Below the pieces are notes generated by a model. That model saw only the letters and a list, made by a program, of their open reading frames with translations, was not told the origin of the DNA and ran no database searches. Source: Pseudomonas baltica (GTDB lineage: Bacteria; Pseudomonadota; Gammaproteobacteria; Pseudomonadales; Pseudomonadaceae). Taken from it: a stretch of DNA of 64,000 nt. The stretch spans positions 310,001-374,000 of the forward strand of contig NZ_JACMYH010000004.1 in the NCBI RefSeq assembly GCF_014235765.1, given 5' to 3'. The translations under genes and the position numbers were made by a program. Below, piece by piece: positions 37,988 to 53,788 of this stretch (within the stretch, counting starts at the first letter, position 1; the number at the start of each line of letters is the position of its first letter).

Positions 37988-38702
37988 TCACGCCATTGAG
38001 GCGCGGGTAGGCGATCTTCACTTCCGGGTGGCCCATGGCGTAGGGGGCGATGCTGTACACATTGTACTTGAGCACCACGCCCCCATAGGTCAGGGCAATG
38101 TTCGGCGTTTGCTGGAAGGGCCACTGGCGAATGAACTCGGCGTCCTTGTCCAGTTTGCTGGCGACCAGCCAGCCGCGGTGGGCTTCTTCGGCGGCCTGCC
38201 AGAACGCACGCTCCTGGCCTGGGACCAGCATGTCCTGCAAGGTCAGCTCGCGGTGTTCGCGGCGCGACCAGTTGATGAAGCCGCGCCCGGGCATGCCATG
38301 GGCGCCGCCGGTCATGGCGTAGCTGGACAGCTCGACCACAACAATGCCGTCATGCTGTTCGCGTACCTTGGCTTGCAGGTAGCTGCTGTAACGTGGCTGG
38401 GCCTCGCGCATGAACTGCTCTTCGTAAGCCTTCAGGGTCGCGGGCACGCGGGCGTCGGGGGTATTGACGGTCATCTCGCGCAAGCGTTTGTCGATGGCTG
38501 CATCCAGGCCCGGCTCGTCGGGAAAGTGCACCACGTCGATGTTCACCAGCGGGCAATCCTGATTGTCGCAGCCAGGCTTGAGGTGCTCGAAAGCCTCGCG
38601 CTTGGTGTCCAGCGGCGCCCGGTAGTTGGGCTGGAAGAGGCTGGAGCAGGCACCCAGGGTCAGGGCGACGCAGGCCACGGAGGCGAACTTGAGAAACGAC
38701 AT
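37956..38702 (-). CDS. RsiV-family (DUF3298/PdaC) lipoprotein
   Basis: 248 residues. Lipobox LTLGACSS at residue 16-21 predicts a lipidated envelope protein. The DUF4163/DUF3298 fold has YSSYLQAKV, SSYAMTGGAHG and the C-terminal YSIAPYAMGHPEVKIAYPRL. The family includes lysozyme-binding anti-sigma and polysaccharide-deacetylase-associated domains. No sigma factor is nearby. Convergent overlap with cytX. Confidence 0.82.
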   Translation of the reverse strand: MSFLKFASVACVALTLGACSSLFQPNYRAPLDTKREAFEHLKPGCDNQDCPLVNIDVVHFPDEPGLDAAIDKRLREMTVNTPDARVPATLKAYEEQFMREAQPRYSSYLQAKVREQHDGIVVVELSSYAMTGGAHGMPGRGFINWSRREHRELTLQDMLVPGQERAFWQAAEEAHRGWLVASKLDKDAEFIRQWPFQQTPNIALTYGGVVLKYNVYSIAPYAMGHPEVKIAYPRLNGVIKPELFPGRG

Positions 38703-38899
38703 GAGGGTCCTTGGCGGGTAATGGAATTATCGTGGTTGGACTGTCGGTCGAACCGTCGGTTCGCCAGTTGCGCAATCTTAATGCCTGCTCGCCCAACCGC
38801 CTATCCCGAGGCGCGCGGCTTCACCTCAAAGGGGCTGCAATACGGGCCCATCGCGGTTAGGATGGCCCCATGCTGCATGCACGAGTAAGAGGTTTTTCC

Positions 38900-39517
38900 A
38901 TGCCAGATTCATCACGATCAATGCCTTCGGCGGTCGAAATCGACAAGCGCGAGCTCTGCTTCCAGGGCTTCTACAAACTGGACAAGCTGTTCCTGCGCCA
39001 CGAGCTGTTCAACGGTGGCATGAGCAAGCAGATCAGCCGCGAATTGTTCGTGCGCCACGATGCCGTGTGTGTGTTGCCCTACGACGCCGCTCGCGACGAA
39101 CTGGTGCTCATCGAGCAGTTCCGGGTCGGCGCGGTGGGCAAGGTCGACAACCCCTGGCTGATCGAAATGGTCGCCGGGCTGATCGACAAGGACGAGCGGC
39201 CCGAGGAAGTCGCGCACCGCGAGGCCGACGAGGAAGCGGGCCTGCAGATCGAAGCGTTGTGGCCGATCAGCAAGTACTTCCCGTCACCCGGCGGCAGCGA
39301 CGAGTTCGTGCACCTTTACCTGGGCCGCTGCAGCAGCGAGGGCGCAGGTGGCCTGCATGGCCTGGAAGAAGAGGGCGAGGACATCCGCGTCAAGGTCTGG
39401 GCATTCGACGATGCCCTGCAGGCCGTGCGCGATGGTCGAATCATCAACGCGGCAGCGATCATCGCCATCCAATGGCTGGCCCTGAACCGCGACGAAGTCA
39501 GGGGGCTGTGGTCGTGA
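38900..39517 (+). CDS. nudF: ADP-ribose pyrophosphatase (Nudix)
   Basis: 205 residues from the ATG with AAGAGG 6 bases upstream. Nudix box GLIDKDERPEEVAHREADEEAG, from about residue 90. Hydrolyses ADP-ribose to AMP and ribose phosphate. First gene of nudF-DUF1249-cpdA-yqiA-parE; the next gene starts inside its stop codon (GTGA). Confidence 0.94.
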   Translation: MPDSSRSMPSAVEIDKRELCFQGFYKLDKLFLRHELFNGGMSKQISRELFVRHDAVCVLPYDAARDELVLIEQFRVGAVGKVDNPWLIEMVAGLIDKDERPEEVAHREADEEAGLQIEALWPISKYFPSPGGSDEFVHLYLGRCSSEGAGGLHGLEEEGEDIRVKVWAFDDALQAVRDGRIINAAAIIAIQWLALNRDEVRGLWS

Positions 39518-39960
39518 GCCCGTTGCGCGAGCGCTACCGCGTCGATCTGGTCGGCCTGCAGGCCGCCTGCGAAGCCAATTACGCGCGGCTCATGCGCCTG
39601 CTGCCGGACATGCGCAGCCAGCAGTTGTCACGCCGCATCGCCATGACCCAGGCCGACCAGATGCTCGGTGTGCTGACGCTGGAGGTGCTACTTGCCTGTC
39701 CGTACACCACCACCCTGCGCGTACGCCAGGAACACAGCCTGCCATGGCTGCCGGTGCCGCAGATGGAGGTGCAGGTGTACCACGACGCGCGCATGGCCGA
39801 AGTCGTCAGCGCCGAGCACGCCCGGCGTTTCCGCAGCGTCTATCCCTACCCCAACGCGGCCATGCACCAGCCTGACGAAAAGGCCCAGCTCAATCTGTTC
39901 CTGGGTGAGTGGCTGAGTCATTGCCTGGCCTGTGGCCACGAGTACGAAGCGGTACGCTGA
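39514..39960 (+). CDS. DUF1249 (YqiB-like) protein
   Basis: 148 residues from a GTG overlapping the nudF stop: SPLRERYRVDLVGLQAACEA. It has the family motifs RLLPDM, PYTTTLRVRQ and LNLFLGEWLSHCLACGHE. Function unknown. The position between nudF and cpdA matches the E. coli yqiB context. Confidence 0.9.
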   Translation: MSPLRERYRVDLVGLQAACEANYARLMRLLPDMRSQQLSRRIAMTQADQMLGVLTLEVLLACPYTTTLRVRQEHSLPWLPVPQMEVQVYHDARMAEVVSAEHARRFRSVYPYPNAAMHQPDEKAQLNLFLGEWLSHCLACGHEYEAVR

Positions 39961-40052
39961 ACATCGGCCTGCACGAGCGCCGCAGGTCGCATTGCCCTTG
40001 TCATCCAGGCTGCGCATAATTTGCCGGTTCGCCCTTTTGCCTGGAGACGGTC

Positions 40053-40868
40053 TTGTCGAGCCTATCTGATCCTGCTGTCGATGCACCGGTAGTGCTCGTG
40101 CAGCTTTCCGACAGCCACCTGGTGGCCGCAGCCGACGGTGCCATGTTCGGCTTGAACACGCGACGGAGCCTGGCGCAGGTGGTTGCGCAGGTGCTCGAGG
40201 AGCAGCCGCGCATCGACCTGCTGGTCGCCACCGGTGACCTGTCTCAGGACGGCACGCTGGCGTCTTACCAGGCATTCGCGCAGGCCACCCAGGTCATTTG
40301 CGCACCCACGCGCTGGCTGCCTGGCAACCATGATGAGCCTGCGCTCATGCAGCAGGCCGCCCAAGGCACCCAGTGGCTGGAGCCTGTGGCGGACGTGGGC
40401 GCCTGGCGGGTGACGCTGCTCGATTCGACCATCGCCGGTTCGGCAGCCGGCCATCTGGCCGACGACCAGTTGCAGTTGCTCGAGCGGGCGCTTGCTGAAG
40501 CACCGCACAAGCATCATCTGGTGTGCCTGCACCACCATCCGGTCGCGATCGGCAGCCAATGGATAGAGCCCATCGGGCTGCGCAACGCCGGGGCCCTGTT
40601 CGAACTGCTCGCGCGTTTCCCGCAGGCGCGTGGTGTGCTCTGGGGGCATGTGCATCAGGAGATTGACCGGCACGCCCATGGCTTGCGCCTGCTGGCGTCG
40701 CCGTCCACGGGCATTCAGTTTCTGCCCGGCAGTGAGGATTTCGCCCTGGACAACCGCGCGCCGGGCTACCGCTGGCTGCGCCTGATGCCGGACGGGCAGA
40801 TCGAGACCGGCGTGTCGCGGCTGGCGAACTTCACCTTCACCCCGGACCTGGACGCGGCGGGTTACTGA
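40053..40868 (+). CDS. cpdA: 3',5'-cyclic-AMP phosphodiesterase CpdA
   Basis: 271 residues from a TTG with GGAGA 6 bases upstream. Metallophosphoesterase motifs in order: QLSDSHL, VATGDLSQDG, PGNHDEP, CLHHHPV and WGHVHQE. CpdA hydrolyses cAMP. Same strand as nudF and yqiA, with an unremarkable 92-base gap before it. Confidence 0.94.
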   Translation: MSSLSDPAVDAPVVLVQLSDSHLVAAADGAMFGLNTRRSLAQVVAQVLEEQPRIDLLVATGDLSQDGTLASYQAFAQATQVICAPTRWLPGNHDEPALMQQAAQGTQWLEPVADVGAWRVTLLDSTIAGSAAGHLADDQLQLLERALAEAPHKHHLVCLHHHPVAIGSQWIEPIGLRNAGALFELLARFPQARGVLWGHVHQEIDRHAHGLRLLASPSTGIQFLPGSEDFALDNRAPGYRWLRLMPDGQIETGVSRLANFTFTPDLDAAGY

Positions 40869-41020
40869 TTCAGAGGCGGTAGTGCGGCCTTCGCGGCCAG
40901 AGCCCGCTCCCGCAGGGTTTCGCGCCAGGATTGCGGCTTGCCCATATACCGACGCAGCAACACCCCAACTGCACCCCCGACAAGGTAAACTGCGCGCCAT
41001 CTCTATGCCCGGAGGCCCCC

Positions 41021-41629
41021 ATGCCCGGTTCGATCCTCTACATTCACGGTCTGAACAGTTCGCCGGATTCGCAGAAAGCCCGCCAGCTGAGCGCGCTGAT
41101 GCAACGCATCGGCCTGGCCGACCAGCTACGCGCGCCGGCGCTGCACCACCATCCGCGCCAGGCCATTGCCCAACTGGAAGCCGCGCTGGCGCAGCTCGAC
41201 GCACCATTGCTGGTGGGAAGCTCCCTCGGCGGCTACTATGCGACGCACCTGGCAAAGCGCTTCGGCCTCAAGGCATTGTTGATCAATCCGGTGGTCAATC
41301 CCCACCACCTGTTCGATGGCTACCTGGGAATGCAGACCAACCACTATACGGGCGAACGCTGGCAGTTGACCCGCGACCACGTCACGGCCCTTGCCGAGCT
41401 GGAAGTGCCGGCGCCCACCGACCCCGAGCGGCTTCAGGTGTGGCTGCAGACCGGCGACGAAACCCTCGACTATCGCCAGGCTGCGGCCTTCTACCAAGCC
41501 TGCAGCGTACACATCGAAAACGGCGGCGACCACGGCTTCCAAGGCTTTGCGCAAAAGTTGCCAGCGCTGCTGGCATTCGCCGGCATCGACGCGGCGCGTT
41601 ACCAGGCCGTCGATTTTGCCCAGCTTTGA
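41021..41629 (+). CDS. yqiA: YqiA family esterase
   Basis: 202 residues, alpha/beta hydrolase. ILYIHGLNSSP at the N-terminus; nucleophile in LVGSSLGGYYATHL near residue 68; Asp and His in LQTGDETLDY and GGDHGFQGF. GGAGG lies 5 bases before the ATG. It is an esterase of unknown natural substrate, found next to parE in many gammaproteobacteria. Confidence 0.93.
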   Translation: MPGSILYIHGLNSSPDSQKARQLSALMQRIGLADQLRAPALHHHPRQAIAQLEAALAQLDAPLLVGSSLGGYYATHLAKRFGLKALLINPVVNPHHLFDGYLGMQTNHYTGERWQLTRDHVTALAELEVPAPTDPERLQVWLQTGDETLDYRQAAAFYQACSVHIENGGDHGFQGFAQKLPALLAFAGIDAARYQAVDFAQL

Positions 41630-41652
41630 TTACTCTTTTCACGAACGACTGA

Positions 41653-47348
<5,696 letters not shown>

Positions 47349-47517
47349 TCGACGCCCGCGCCTGGACGGTGGCCGTGCTGCCGTTCGACGGACAAGCACT
47401 GGAGTCAGGGCGCGGATTCACGGATGATAGGCCCTTTCGCGGCGCTGCCAAGCGGCAGCGTCCAGACGACTCGGTCAAGTATTGCTGCGGTTGCCGTGTG
47501 GCAGCCGCCTGGATGAA

Positions 47518-48222
47518 ATGATGAAACTGTTGCGCCTTCCCGTGATTTTATTGCTCAGCGGCGTGCTGGGACTGGCCGGATGCAGCACGCATCAACCGGT
47601 GGCCCTGTACCAGCTCGACAGCGGCAACCCCGGGCTGCCCAAGGAAAGTCGGGGTATGGCCGTGCTGCTGGGGCCAGTATCCGTGGCCGACTACCTGCAG
47701 CGCGAAACGCTGCTGCAGCGCCAGTCCGACGGCAGCCTGAGAGCGTCCACCGACGGTCGCTGGGCCGGCAGCCTTTCTGCCGACATCGACCAGTTGCTGT
47801 TGCGCCAGATGGCCTGGCGCCTGGACAGCCAGCGTGTGGTGTTGGCGCCTACGCCCGCCAACTTCACGCCTGACGCCCAGGTGCTGTTGTCGATCACTCG
47901 ACTCGATTCAGGCAGCGGCCAGCCTGCCGTCCTGGATGCCCAGTGGCGTGTCCTCGACCGCCGTGGGCAAGTGCGTGACAACCGCATCGTCCATCTCGAG
48001 GAAAAGCATGACGGCGGCACCGCGGATCAAGTCCAGGCCCAGGGCGTACTGCTGCAGCGCCTGGCCGCGCAGCTGACTGCAGCGCTCAAGCCGTTGGCCA
48101 ACCAGCCGGCGCTGGTCGAGGAGCGCAAGTCCGCGCCGGCGCAGGTGCGCCGCGAGCAGGAAAAGTCGCGGATTCCTCTGGCTACGCCCATCCGCACCGA
48201 TCTGGAAGTGTTCCGCTTCTAG
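47518..48222 (+). CDS. PqiC/YmbA-like (ABC_trans_aux) lipoprotein
   Basis: 234 residues. Lipobox LAGCSTHQ after a signal sequence (MKLLRLPVILLLSGVLG); motif YQLDSG and LQRETLLQR of the ABC-auxiliary lipoprotein family that pairs with MCE lipid transporters. The start MMKLL is preferred over a TTG 12 codons earlier. No MlaE/MCE gene is adjacent. The long C-terminal tail (SAPAQVRREQEKSRIPLATP) is unusual. Confidence 0.75.
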   Translation: MMKLLRLPVILLLSGVLGLAGCSTHQPVALYQLDSGNPGLPKESRGMAVLLGPVSVADYLQRETLLQRQSDGSLRASTDGRWAGSLSADIDQLLLRQMAWRLDSQRVVLAPTPANFTPDAQVLLSITRLDSGSGQPAVLDAQWRVLDRRGQVRDNRIVHLEEKHDGGTADQVQAQGVLLQRLAAQLTAALKPLANQPALVEERKSAPAQVRREQEKSRIPLATPIRTDLEVFRF

Positions 48223-48232
48223 AACGGCGCCC

Positions 48233-48263
48233 ACAAAAAAGCCCGCATTGCGGGCTTTTTTTA
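48233..48263. terminator. Bidirectional intrinsic terminator
   Basis: AAAAAAGCCCGCATTGCGGG C TTTTTTT: a 6-bp GC stem with a 3-base loop flanked by A and T runs, between two convergent genes. Confidence 0.95.
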
Positions 48264-48282
48264 TGGGCAAACGCTCAACCAA

Positions 48283-49785
48283 TCAGCTGATTCGTGCCAG
48301 TTGGCGTTCCAGCAGGGACGGGTAGGGCTCCAGCAGACGCTCGACGCAGCAGGCCCCTTCGGGGCTGGCGATCGAGCGAATGCGCGCGCGTTGACGGATC
48401 AGCGGGTCTTCGCCGATCTCGCGCACGACCAGCAACAGGTTGCGGCTGTGCTGCGAAAGCGCCAGTGCATCCTGGGCCGATTCGGTCAGCAGCAGGTCGA
48501 TGGAGTTCAAGCCGTGAACTTCGTCGCTGAGCACCAGACCCAACTGCAGTTGCAGGGTGATGCCGCTGTCGGCGACCTCGATCTGCAAGGCATGGCCCAG
48601 GGCACGCAACAGTTCGCCGCAGCAGATCGCGTTGGTCAGGTAGTCATCACCGCTGTGTTCACTGTGGAACAGCATCAGCGTGCTGCCGTCGTTGAGCATG
48701 TGCACTTCGCTCTCGTACAGCGAGGCGGCCTGTTGCAGGCAGTCGTGATAACGCTCCAGCAGCTCGGCCAGACGTGCCTTGGGCAGACGACGCAGTTGTT
48801 CCTGTGCACCCAGTTGCACGGCCAGCACGGCGCTGTCGGTGTGCACCCGAGCCACGGCAGTGGTCGGCTGCTTGATCACGGCCACCGGGGTTTCGCGCAG
48901 GTCGGCGAACGGGTCGTCACCGAAGTCTTCTTCGTCTTCGTCAGCCTGAATCTGGCGCATGACCGGTTTTACCGGCTTGGCTGCCACGGGCGGGAAGGGG
49001 CCCGGCTTGGCGGTTGCCGTGCGCACGGGTGGCGCTGCGTGCGGCACCTCGTCTTCGTCGGTGTCTTCGGGTTCGACCTCGGGCTCGCGCGGCTCTGGCG
49101 CCAGCTGTGCGTGCAGCTGCCGGGCCAGGTCGCCGATCTCGTCGGTGCGCTGGGTGGCCGGGGTGAACTCGTCGGGGTTGCGCAACCAGACCCGCAGTTG
49201 CAGCAGCGGCGTGGAGATGTAGCGACCCAGCCGCAGGCTCAAAGCCAGTGCCAGCACCAACAGGATACCGGCCAGAACGCCCATGCTTTGCAGGCTGATG
49301 GTCAACGGCTGCTGGAACTGGTTCATGTCCAGGCTGATGCGCAGTTGCCCGGCCAGCGCATCCTGGAAGTTGATCTTGGTTTCGTACAGCCCCTGGCTCT
49401 GCCCCAGCAGGCCGCTCTTGGGGCGCTGGCCGGCTTCGGCGAGAATGCGGTTGTCCGGGCTGAAGATCGCCGCGTGGGCGACCAGCGGGTTCTTCACCAA
49501 GTTGTTGAGCAGCACGTTGAGGCTGAGGATGTCGTTGGACACCAGCAGCTCGGTGGCGGACGTGGCCGTCTGCGTGGTCAGGCTCTGCCCCACCGCGTCG
49601 GCCTGCTCGTGCATGGCCTGCTTGAACTGCAGACCCATGACACAGGCGTAGATCACCAGGGCAATGGCAACCAGCACGATGTTGGTGAACGCGATGCGCA
49701 AAGCCAGGGGCACTCGACGGTGGCGCACGGCTCGGAAGATCAGCAGGAAGAAGTTGTCGGTTTTGACTGGCGTAGGCCGGTTCAC
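48283..49785 (-). CDS. Smp/AhpA-like membrane protein with HAMP-type linker
   Basis: 500 residues from a GTG (NRPTPVKTDNFFLL). An N-terminal TM (IAFTNIVLVAIALVIYACVM), a periplasmic sensor-like segment and a second TM (LAGILLVLALALSL) come first. A HAMP-like region with TDEIGDLARQLHA and an acidic, Pro-rich disordered stretch (about 230-310) follow. The C-terminal domain resembles a nucleotide-cyclase fold (LLERYHDCLQQA). The family is the AhpA/YtjB (Smp) type near serB; function unknown. Start uncertain by tens of residues. Confidence 0.7.
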   Translation of the reverse strand: MNRPTPVKTDNFFLLIFRAVRHRRVPLALRIAFTNIVLVAIALVIYACVMGLQFKQAMHEQADAVGQSLTTQTATSATELLVSNDILSLNVLLNNLVKNPLVAHAAIFSPDNRILAEAGQRPKSGLLGQSQGLYETKINFQDALAGQLRISLDMNQFQQPLTISLQSMGVLAGILLVLALALSLRLGRYISTPLLQLRVWLRNPDEFTPATQRTDEIGDLARQLHAQLAPEPREPEVEPEDTDEDEVPHAAPPVRTATAKPGPFPPVAAKPVKPVMRQIQADEDEEDFGDDPFADLRETPVAVIKQPTTAVARVHTDSAVLAVQLGAQEQLRRLPKARLAELLERYHDCLQQAASLYESEVHMLNDGSTLMLFHSEHSGDDYLTNAICCGELLRALGHALQIEVADSGITLQLQLGLVLSDEVHGLNSIDLLLTESAQDALALSQHSRNLLLVVREIGEDPLIRQRARIRSIASPEGACCVERLLEPYPSLLERQLARIS

Positions 49786-49917
49786 TGAGCGCGGCTCTTT
49801 GTCCGTGAAGTTGGCGCGCAGTATAACGAGCACCCTCCGAGCGGCAAAGCGCTGCCTGTGCCCGATGGTCACTGAAAGTGGTTAGAATGCGTTTTTTTTC
49901 ATGAAACGGGGTGCCTC

Positions 49918-50928
49918 TTGCGCGAAATCGTCCTGATCAACATCACCGCTCAGGAGCAGTCGGGCATCGCCGATGCCTTGCGCGCCGCCCTGGCCGCCGA
50001 TACCACGTTCAGCGCCGCCCAGTCCGCCACGCAGGCTGAACATGTGGTCAGCGTGATGGGGCGCCAGGTCGGTCACCCCGCCTTGCAGCAGGTGGTCAGC
50101 CTGCTGAGCGAGCATGGCTTGGCGTTGGCGAGCATCGAACGCCTGTCTGCCGCCGTGGGCGGCAATGCCTGTTTCGAGCTGGGCCTGCTTGGCACGCTGG
50201 AGCAGCCTCTGCAATTGCGCGGGCAGGTGCTGGAACTGAGCGCTGCGCTGGGTCTGGACATCGTCTACCAGCCCGAGTCACCTCAGCGCCGACACCCACG
50301 CCTGGCGGTGTTCGACATGGATTCGACCCTGATCGAGGCCGAGGTGATCGACGAACTGGCCAAGGCGGCCGGCATCGGCGAACGCGTCGCGGCCATCACC
50401 GAGCAGGCCATGCGCGGCGAAATCGATTTTCGCGCCAGCTTCAAGGCGCGTCTGGCACTGCTCGATGGTCTCGACGTTGCGGTACTCGATGACATCGGTG
50501 CTCAACTGCGCCTGAGTGAAGGGGCCGAGCGCTTGTTCGCCGAACTCAACCGCATGGGCGTGAAGACGGCCATTCTGTCCGGTGGCTTCACATATTTCGC
50601 CAGGCAGTTGCAGGAGCGCCTGGGTATCACCCATGTGTTCGCCAACGAACTGCAGGTGGTCGACGGCAAATGCACCGGCGTGGCAGTCGAGCCGATCGTC
50701 GACGCCCAGCGCAAGGCCGACCTGCTGCAGCAGCTGGCTCGTGAACAAGGTGTGGAGTTGAGCGAGACCCTCGCCGTGGGCGATGGCGCCAACGACCTGG
50801 CCATGTTGGCGATTGCAGGCCTGGGCGTGGCGTTCCGTGCCAAACCGCTGGTGCGGCAGTCGGCGCGTCAGGCCATCAGCGTGCTGGGGCTGGACGCCGT
50901 GCTGTACCTGCTGGGCCGCCGCGACTGA
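49918..50928 (+). CDS. serB: Phosphoserine phosphatase
   Basis: 336 residues from a TTG with GGGGTG 5 bases upstream; the nearby ATG is out of frame. Two ACT-like N-terminal domains precede a HAD domain. VFDMDSTLIEAEVIDELA is near residue 130, ILSGGFTYFA follows, and VGDGANDLAMLAIAGLGVAF ends the fold. Last step of serine synthesis. A TAGAAT -10 sequence lies 30 bases upstream (49883-49888). Confidence 0.96.
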   Translation: MREIVLINITAQEQSGIADALRAALAADTTFSAAQSATQAEHVVSVMGRQVGHPALQQVVSLLSEHGLALASIERLSAAVGGNACFELGLLGTLEQPLQLRGQVLELSAALGLDIVYQPESPQRRHPRLAVFDMDSTLIEAEVIDELAKAAGIGERVAAITEQAMRGEIDFRASFKARLALLDGLDVAVLDDIGAQLRLSEGAERLFAELNRMGVKTAILSGGFTYFARQLQERLGITHVFANELQVVDGKCTGVAVEPIVDAQRKADLLQQLAREQGVELSETLAVGDGANDLAMLAIAGLGVAFRAKPLVRQSARQAISVLGLDAVLYLLGRRD

Positions 50929-50940
50929 ACGCAGGCTGGC

Positions 50941-52722
50941 TCAGAGGTCTTTCCACAGCGAATCGAAGTCTTCTTCGGGCGCAGCATCGTCGGCACCGGC
51001 CGGCGCCGGTGTGGCCACCTCCAGCAGGTGGTATTCGAACTGGTTGAAGCTGCCGGTGCCGGTCATGCGCTGACCAAGCCCGGCCGGGCGTTCTTCACCT
51101 TGGGTGTTGATGATCACCTTGTTGCCTTCCAGGAACGGCATGCGTGGGGCCAGCAGGGAGGCGGGTATGTCGATGGCGCGGATTTCCGGCAGCAACAGGC
51201 CGCGCAGGAACTGGCTGTTCTGCTCGCTGACGCGCACCAGTTGCAGACCGCATGGCTGCGCGTGCGGTGCCACCAGCTCGATGCCCATCTGCGTGCCGCC
51301 ACTGCGCACCTGACGGATCCAGCGCACCACCGCCACGCTCCAGCCCTGGGCCTGAGTGTCCTGGATGCCGATCATTTCTCCGGCCTGCAGCTGCGGCGGG
51401 ACTTCCCTTGGCCATGCCAGGCAATAGCCACCGGGGCTGTGGTTGACGATCTGCAGAGCGTAGGTAGGGAAGTGCTGGTCATTGTTGGACGCGCTGGCGG
51501 CGCCGCTGCCTTCGCCGCTCGGCAGGTCGTACTGGATTTCTTCGTAGTCGCCGTGCCGATCGGTTTCGCTCGGCCTGCTCCAGGACTGGGTGGTGGCGCC
51601 TGGCACGAACTGTGCGCTCTGGGAAAGGGCCGGGCGCTTGAGGATCTCGCTGAAGGAACGCTCGCCGCCAATGTAGTAATGCAGCGCGCTCATGCCGATG
51701 CACACCGTCAGGTTGCCCTGGCCAGGGGTGCGGGTAAAGGTACGTTCCGCCACATCGCCCCAGGCGGCCGCCACGTGTTGCAGCAGATCGATGCTGAAAT
51801 TGCTGGGAATCAGGCGCGACTGAGCACGCTGCTCGACCGGCATTTCCAGGTGCGTCTTGATCGCCTCGACCAGATCGGCGGGGTCAAGTCCGACCAGCAG
51901 TGGCAACTGGTCCTCTTCATACAGCGTCTTGTAGCGCGGCGGGCTGTCTTCGTCGGGCGCCATGGCGAACAGACTCGAAGCCAGGGTGGCAGGCTGCACA
52001 CGCACCAGCAGGCTCCAGGCCTCGAGCACTTCGGCCAGACGCAGGATCGCCTGCTGGCGCATCTGGTTGCAGCGTGAACTGCCCAGCAACAAGGCGGCGG
52101 TGTAGCTTTGCTGCACGCTCAGGGTCGTGCCATGCGCGGCCAGCGGGTCATTGATCGGGACGTTCTGCAACTGATGCGCCAGGGCCGCCTGGTACAGCTG
52201 GTGCAGTTCCAGCCAGACCCCGTCGGGCACCGGACAGTACAGCAGGCTGGCACGCATCACTGGCCCATTCAGACAGTGCAGGGCGCGCTGCGCAGCGGTG
52301 GCCAGAAGGGCGGCGCGATCCTTGGAGGCACGGTCTTTCGCGTAGGTGGCGCTAATGCGCAGCACTATCTGCTTGTAGCCGATGGCCAGATGGTTCTGCA
52401 GGGCCTGGCACAGGTTGGCGACCTTGCGTGAGCGTTCGTCGAGAACGATAGACTGGTTCAGGAAGTGTCGTTCCAGATGCTTGCAGACGAAATACACCTC
52501 GGGCCGCAGCAGCTCAAGCAGTTGCAGGCGGTTTTCGCTGGGCGTGAGCAGCTGGTTGAGCTCGCCAAGGCCCTGGTACAGCAACCGGGCGGTTTCCCCC
52601 AGATTGGCCTTGGGCAGCTTGGCAATCCAGCGCTTGAGGTCGCGCGGGGTCGCTTCGCAGAAGGTCAGGCTCAACTGCGATGGCGTCGGTGCGCGCAACA
52701 ACAGATGGGGGCGTGGCGACAT
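50941..52722 (-). CDS. PilZ-like c-di-GMP effector candidate (FimW-type)
   Basis: 593 residues, mostly helical, with a C-terminal PilZ-like portion where ALQIVNHSPGGYCLAW contains N-x-S-x-x-G. The upstream RxxxR motif is not obvious. Placed between serB and psd, where P. aeruginosa carries (from memory) FimW, a polar c-di-GMP effector of surface attachment. I therefore infer the same family but do not assign the symbol. Confidence 0.65.
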   Translation of the reverse strand: MSPRPHLLLRAPTPSQLSLTFCEATPRDLKRWIAKLPKANLGETARLLYQGLGELNQLLTPSENRLQLLELLRPEVYFVCKHLERHFLNQSIVLDERSRKVANLCQALQNHLAIGYKQIVLRISATYAKDRASKDRAALLATAAQRALHCLNGPVMRASLLYCPVPDGVWLELHQLYQAALAHQLQNVPINDPLAAHGTTLSVQQSYTAALLLGSSRCNQMRQQAILRLAEVLEAWSLLVRVQPATLASSLFAMAPDEDSPPRYKTLYEEDQLPLLVGLDPADLVEAIKTHLEMPVEQRAQSRLIPSNFSIDLLQHVAAAWGDVAERTFTRTPGQGNLTVCIGMSALHYYIGGERSFSEILKRPALSQSAQFVPGATTQSWSRPSETDRHGDYEEIQYDLPSGEGSGAASASNNDQHFPTYALQIVNHSPGGYCLAWPREVPPQLQAGEMIGIQDTQAQGWSVAVVRWIRQVRSGGTQMGIELVAPHAQPCGLQLVRVSEQNSQFLRGLLLPEIRAIDIPASLLAPRMPFLEGNKVIINTQGEERPAGLGQRMTGTGSFNQFEYHLLEVATPAPAGADDAAPEEDFDSLWKDL

Positions 52723-52879
52723 CGGTCGTTTCCTGGTTCAACTCAGGTCGTCGCTCGAGGGCTTGAACGACGAGAAAAGACAGGCCATTCATTTGGCCGT
52801 ATGCAAGGACTCTAACAGCATTGGATAAAGGTCGCAGCCTCGATGTCGCCGAGGCTGCGCCGCGCAGGCCGCAGGCGGT

Positions 52880-53779
52880 TCAGATCACGGTGGAAGCTGG
52901 CGCCGGCGCCACGTCGTCCGCACTGGCCGCCAGCCCGATGCCCTGGCCCATGTTCACCGGTGACAAGTTGGCCAGATGATGGGCCCATTTGACTTGCTCC
53001 GGGCCAAACAGCACGACCACGGTCGAGCCCAGCTTGAAGCGGCCCATCTCGGCACCCTTCTGCAGATGGATCGGCGCGCGAGCGGCTTCGTCGTAGCGAA
53101 AGGTCTTGAGTTCGCGCTTGGGCGGCGTCACCAGGCCCGCCCAGACGGTTTCAATCGAAGCGACGATCATCGCGCCCACCAGCACCATGGCCATCGGCCC
53201 GCGTTCGGTGTCGAAGATGCACACCACCCGCTCGTTGCGCGCGAACAGTTCAGGCACGTTCTCGGCGGTGGTCTGGTTGACCGAGAAGATGCGCCCCGGC
53301 ACATAGATCATTTCGCGCAGGGTACCCGCCAGTGGCATGTGCACCCGATGGTAGTCGCGCGGTGACAGGTAGATGGTAGCGAACTTGCCACCCATGAAAG
53401 GAGCGGCGTTGTCTGGATCGCCGCCCAGCAGTTCGAGCACGCTGAAGCTGTGGCCCTTGGCCTGGAAGATGCGACCGTGTTCGATGGTGCCCAGCTGGCT
53501 GACGGCGCCGTCGGCCGGCGAGAGAATTGCACCGGGGGTCGGGTCCAGCGGACGCGCATCGGGCTTCAGGGCACGGGTGAAGAAGGCGTTGAAGTTCTCG
53601 TAGGCGCTCAGGTCTTCGACCTGGGCCAGCGACATGTCGACGTTGTAGCGCTCGGCGAACCAGCGGGTGAAGGCGTTCTTGAACCAGCGCGAGCGGCATT
53701 CGGCAACGCACCCGGCCAGGCGCGAGAGCAGGTGATGGGGCAGCAGGTACTGGCTGATGATGAACAGGCGATCTTTCAT
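52880..53779 (-). CDS. psd: Phosphatidylserine decarboxylase proenzyme
   Basis: 299 residues. The self-cleavage LGST motif lies in [19 protein letters not shown] near residue 262; the active-site His is in [10 protein letters not shown]. Cleaves to a pyruvoyl alpha chain and makes phosphatidylethanolamine at the inner membrane. Ten bases after rhdA, so probably co-transcribed with it and the HDOD gene. Confidence 0.97.
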   Translation of the reverse strand: MKDRLFIISQYLLPHHLLSRLAGCVAECRSRWFKNAFTRWFAERYNVDMSLAQVEDLSAYENFNAFFTRALKPDARPLDPTPGAILSPADGAVSQLGTIEHGRIFQAKGHSFSVLELLGGDPDNAAPFMGGKFATIYLSPRDYHRVHMPLAGTLREMIYVPGRIFSVNQTTAENVPELFARNERVVCIFDTERGPMAMVLVGAMIVASIETVWAGLVTPPKRELKTFRYDEAARAPIHLQKGAEMGRFKLGSTVVVLFGPEQVKWAHHLANLSPVNMGQGIGLAASADDVAPAPASTVI

Positions 53780-53788
53780 TGAGTGTCC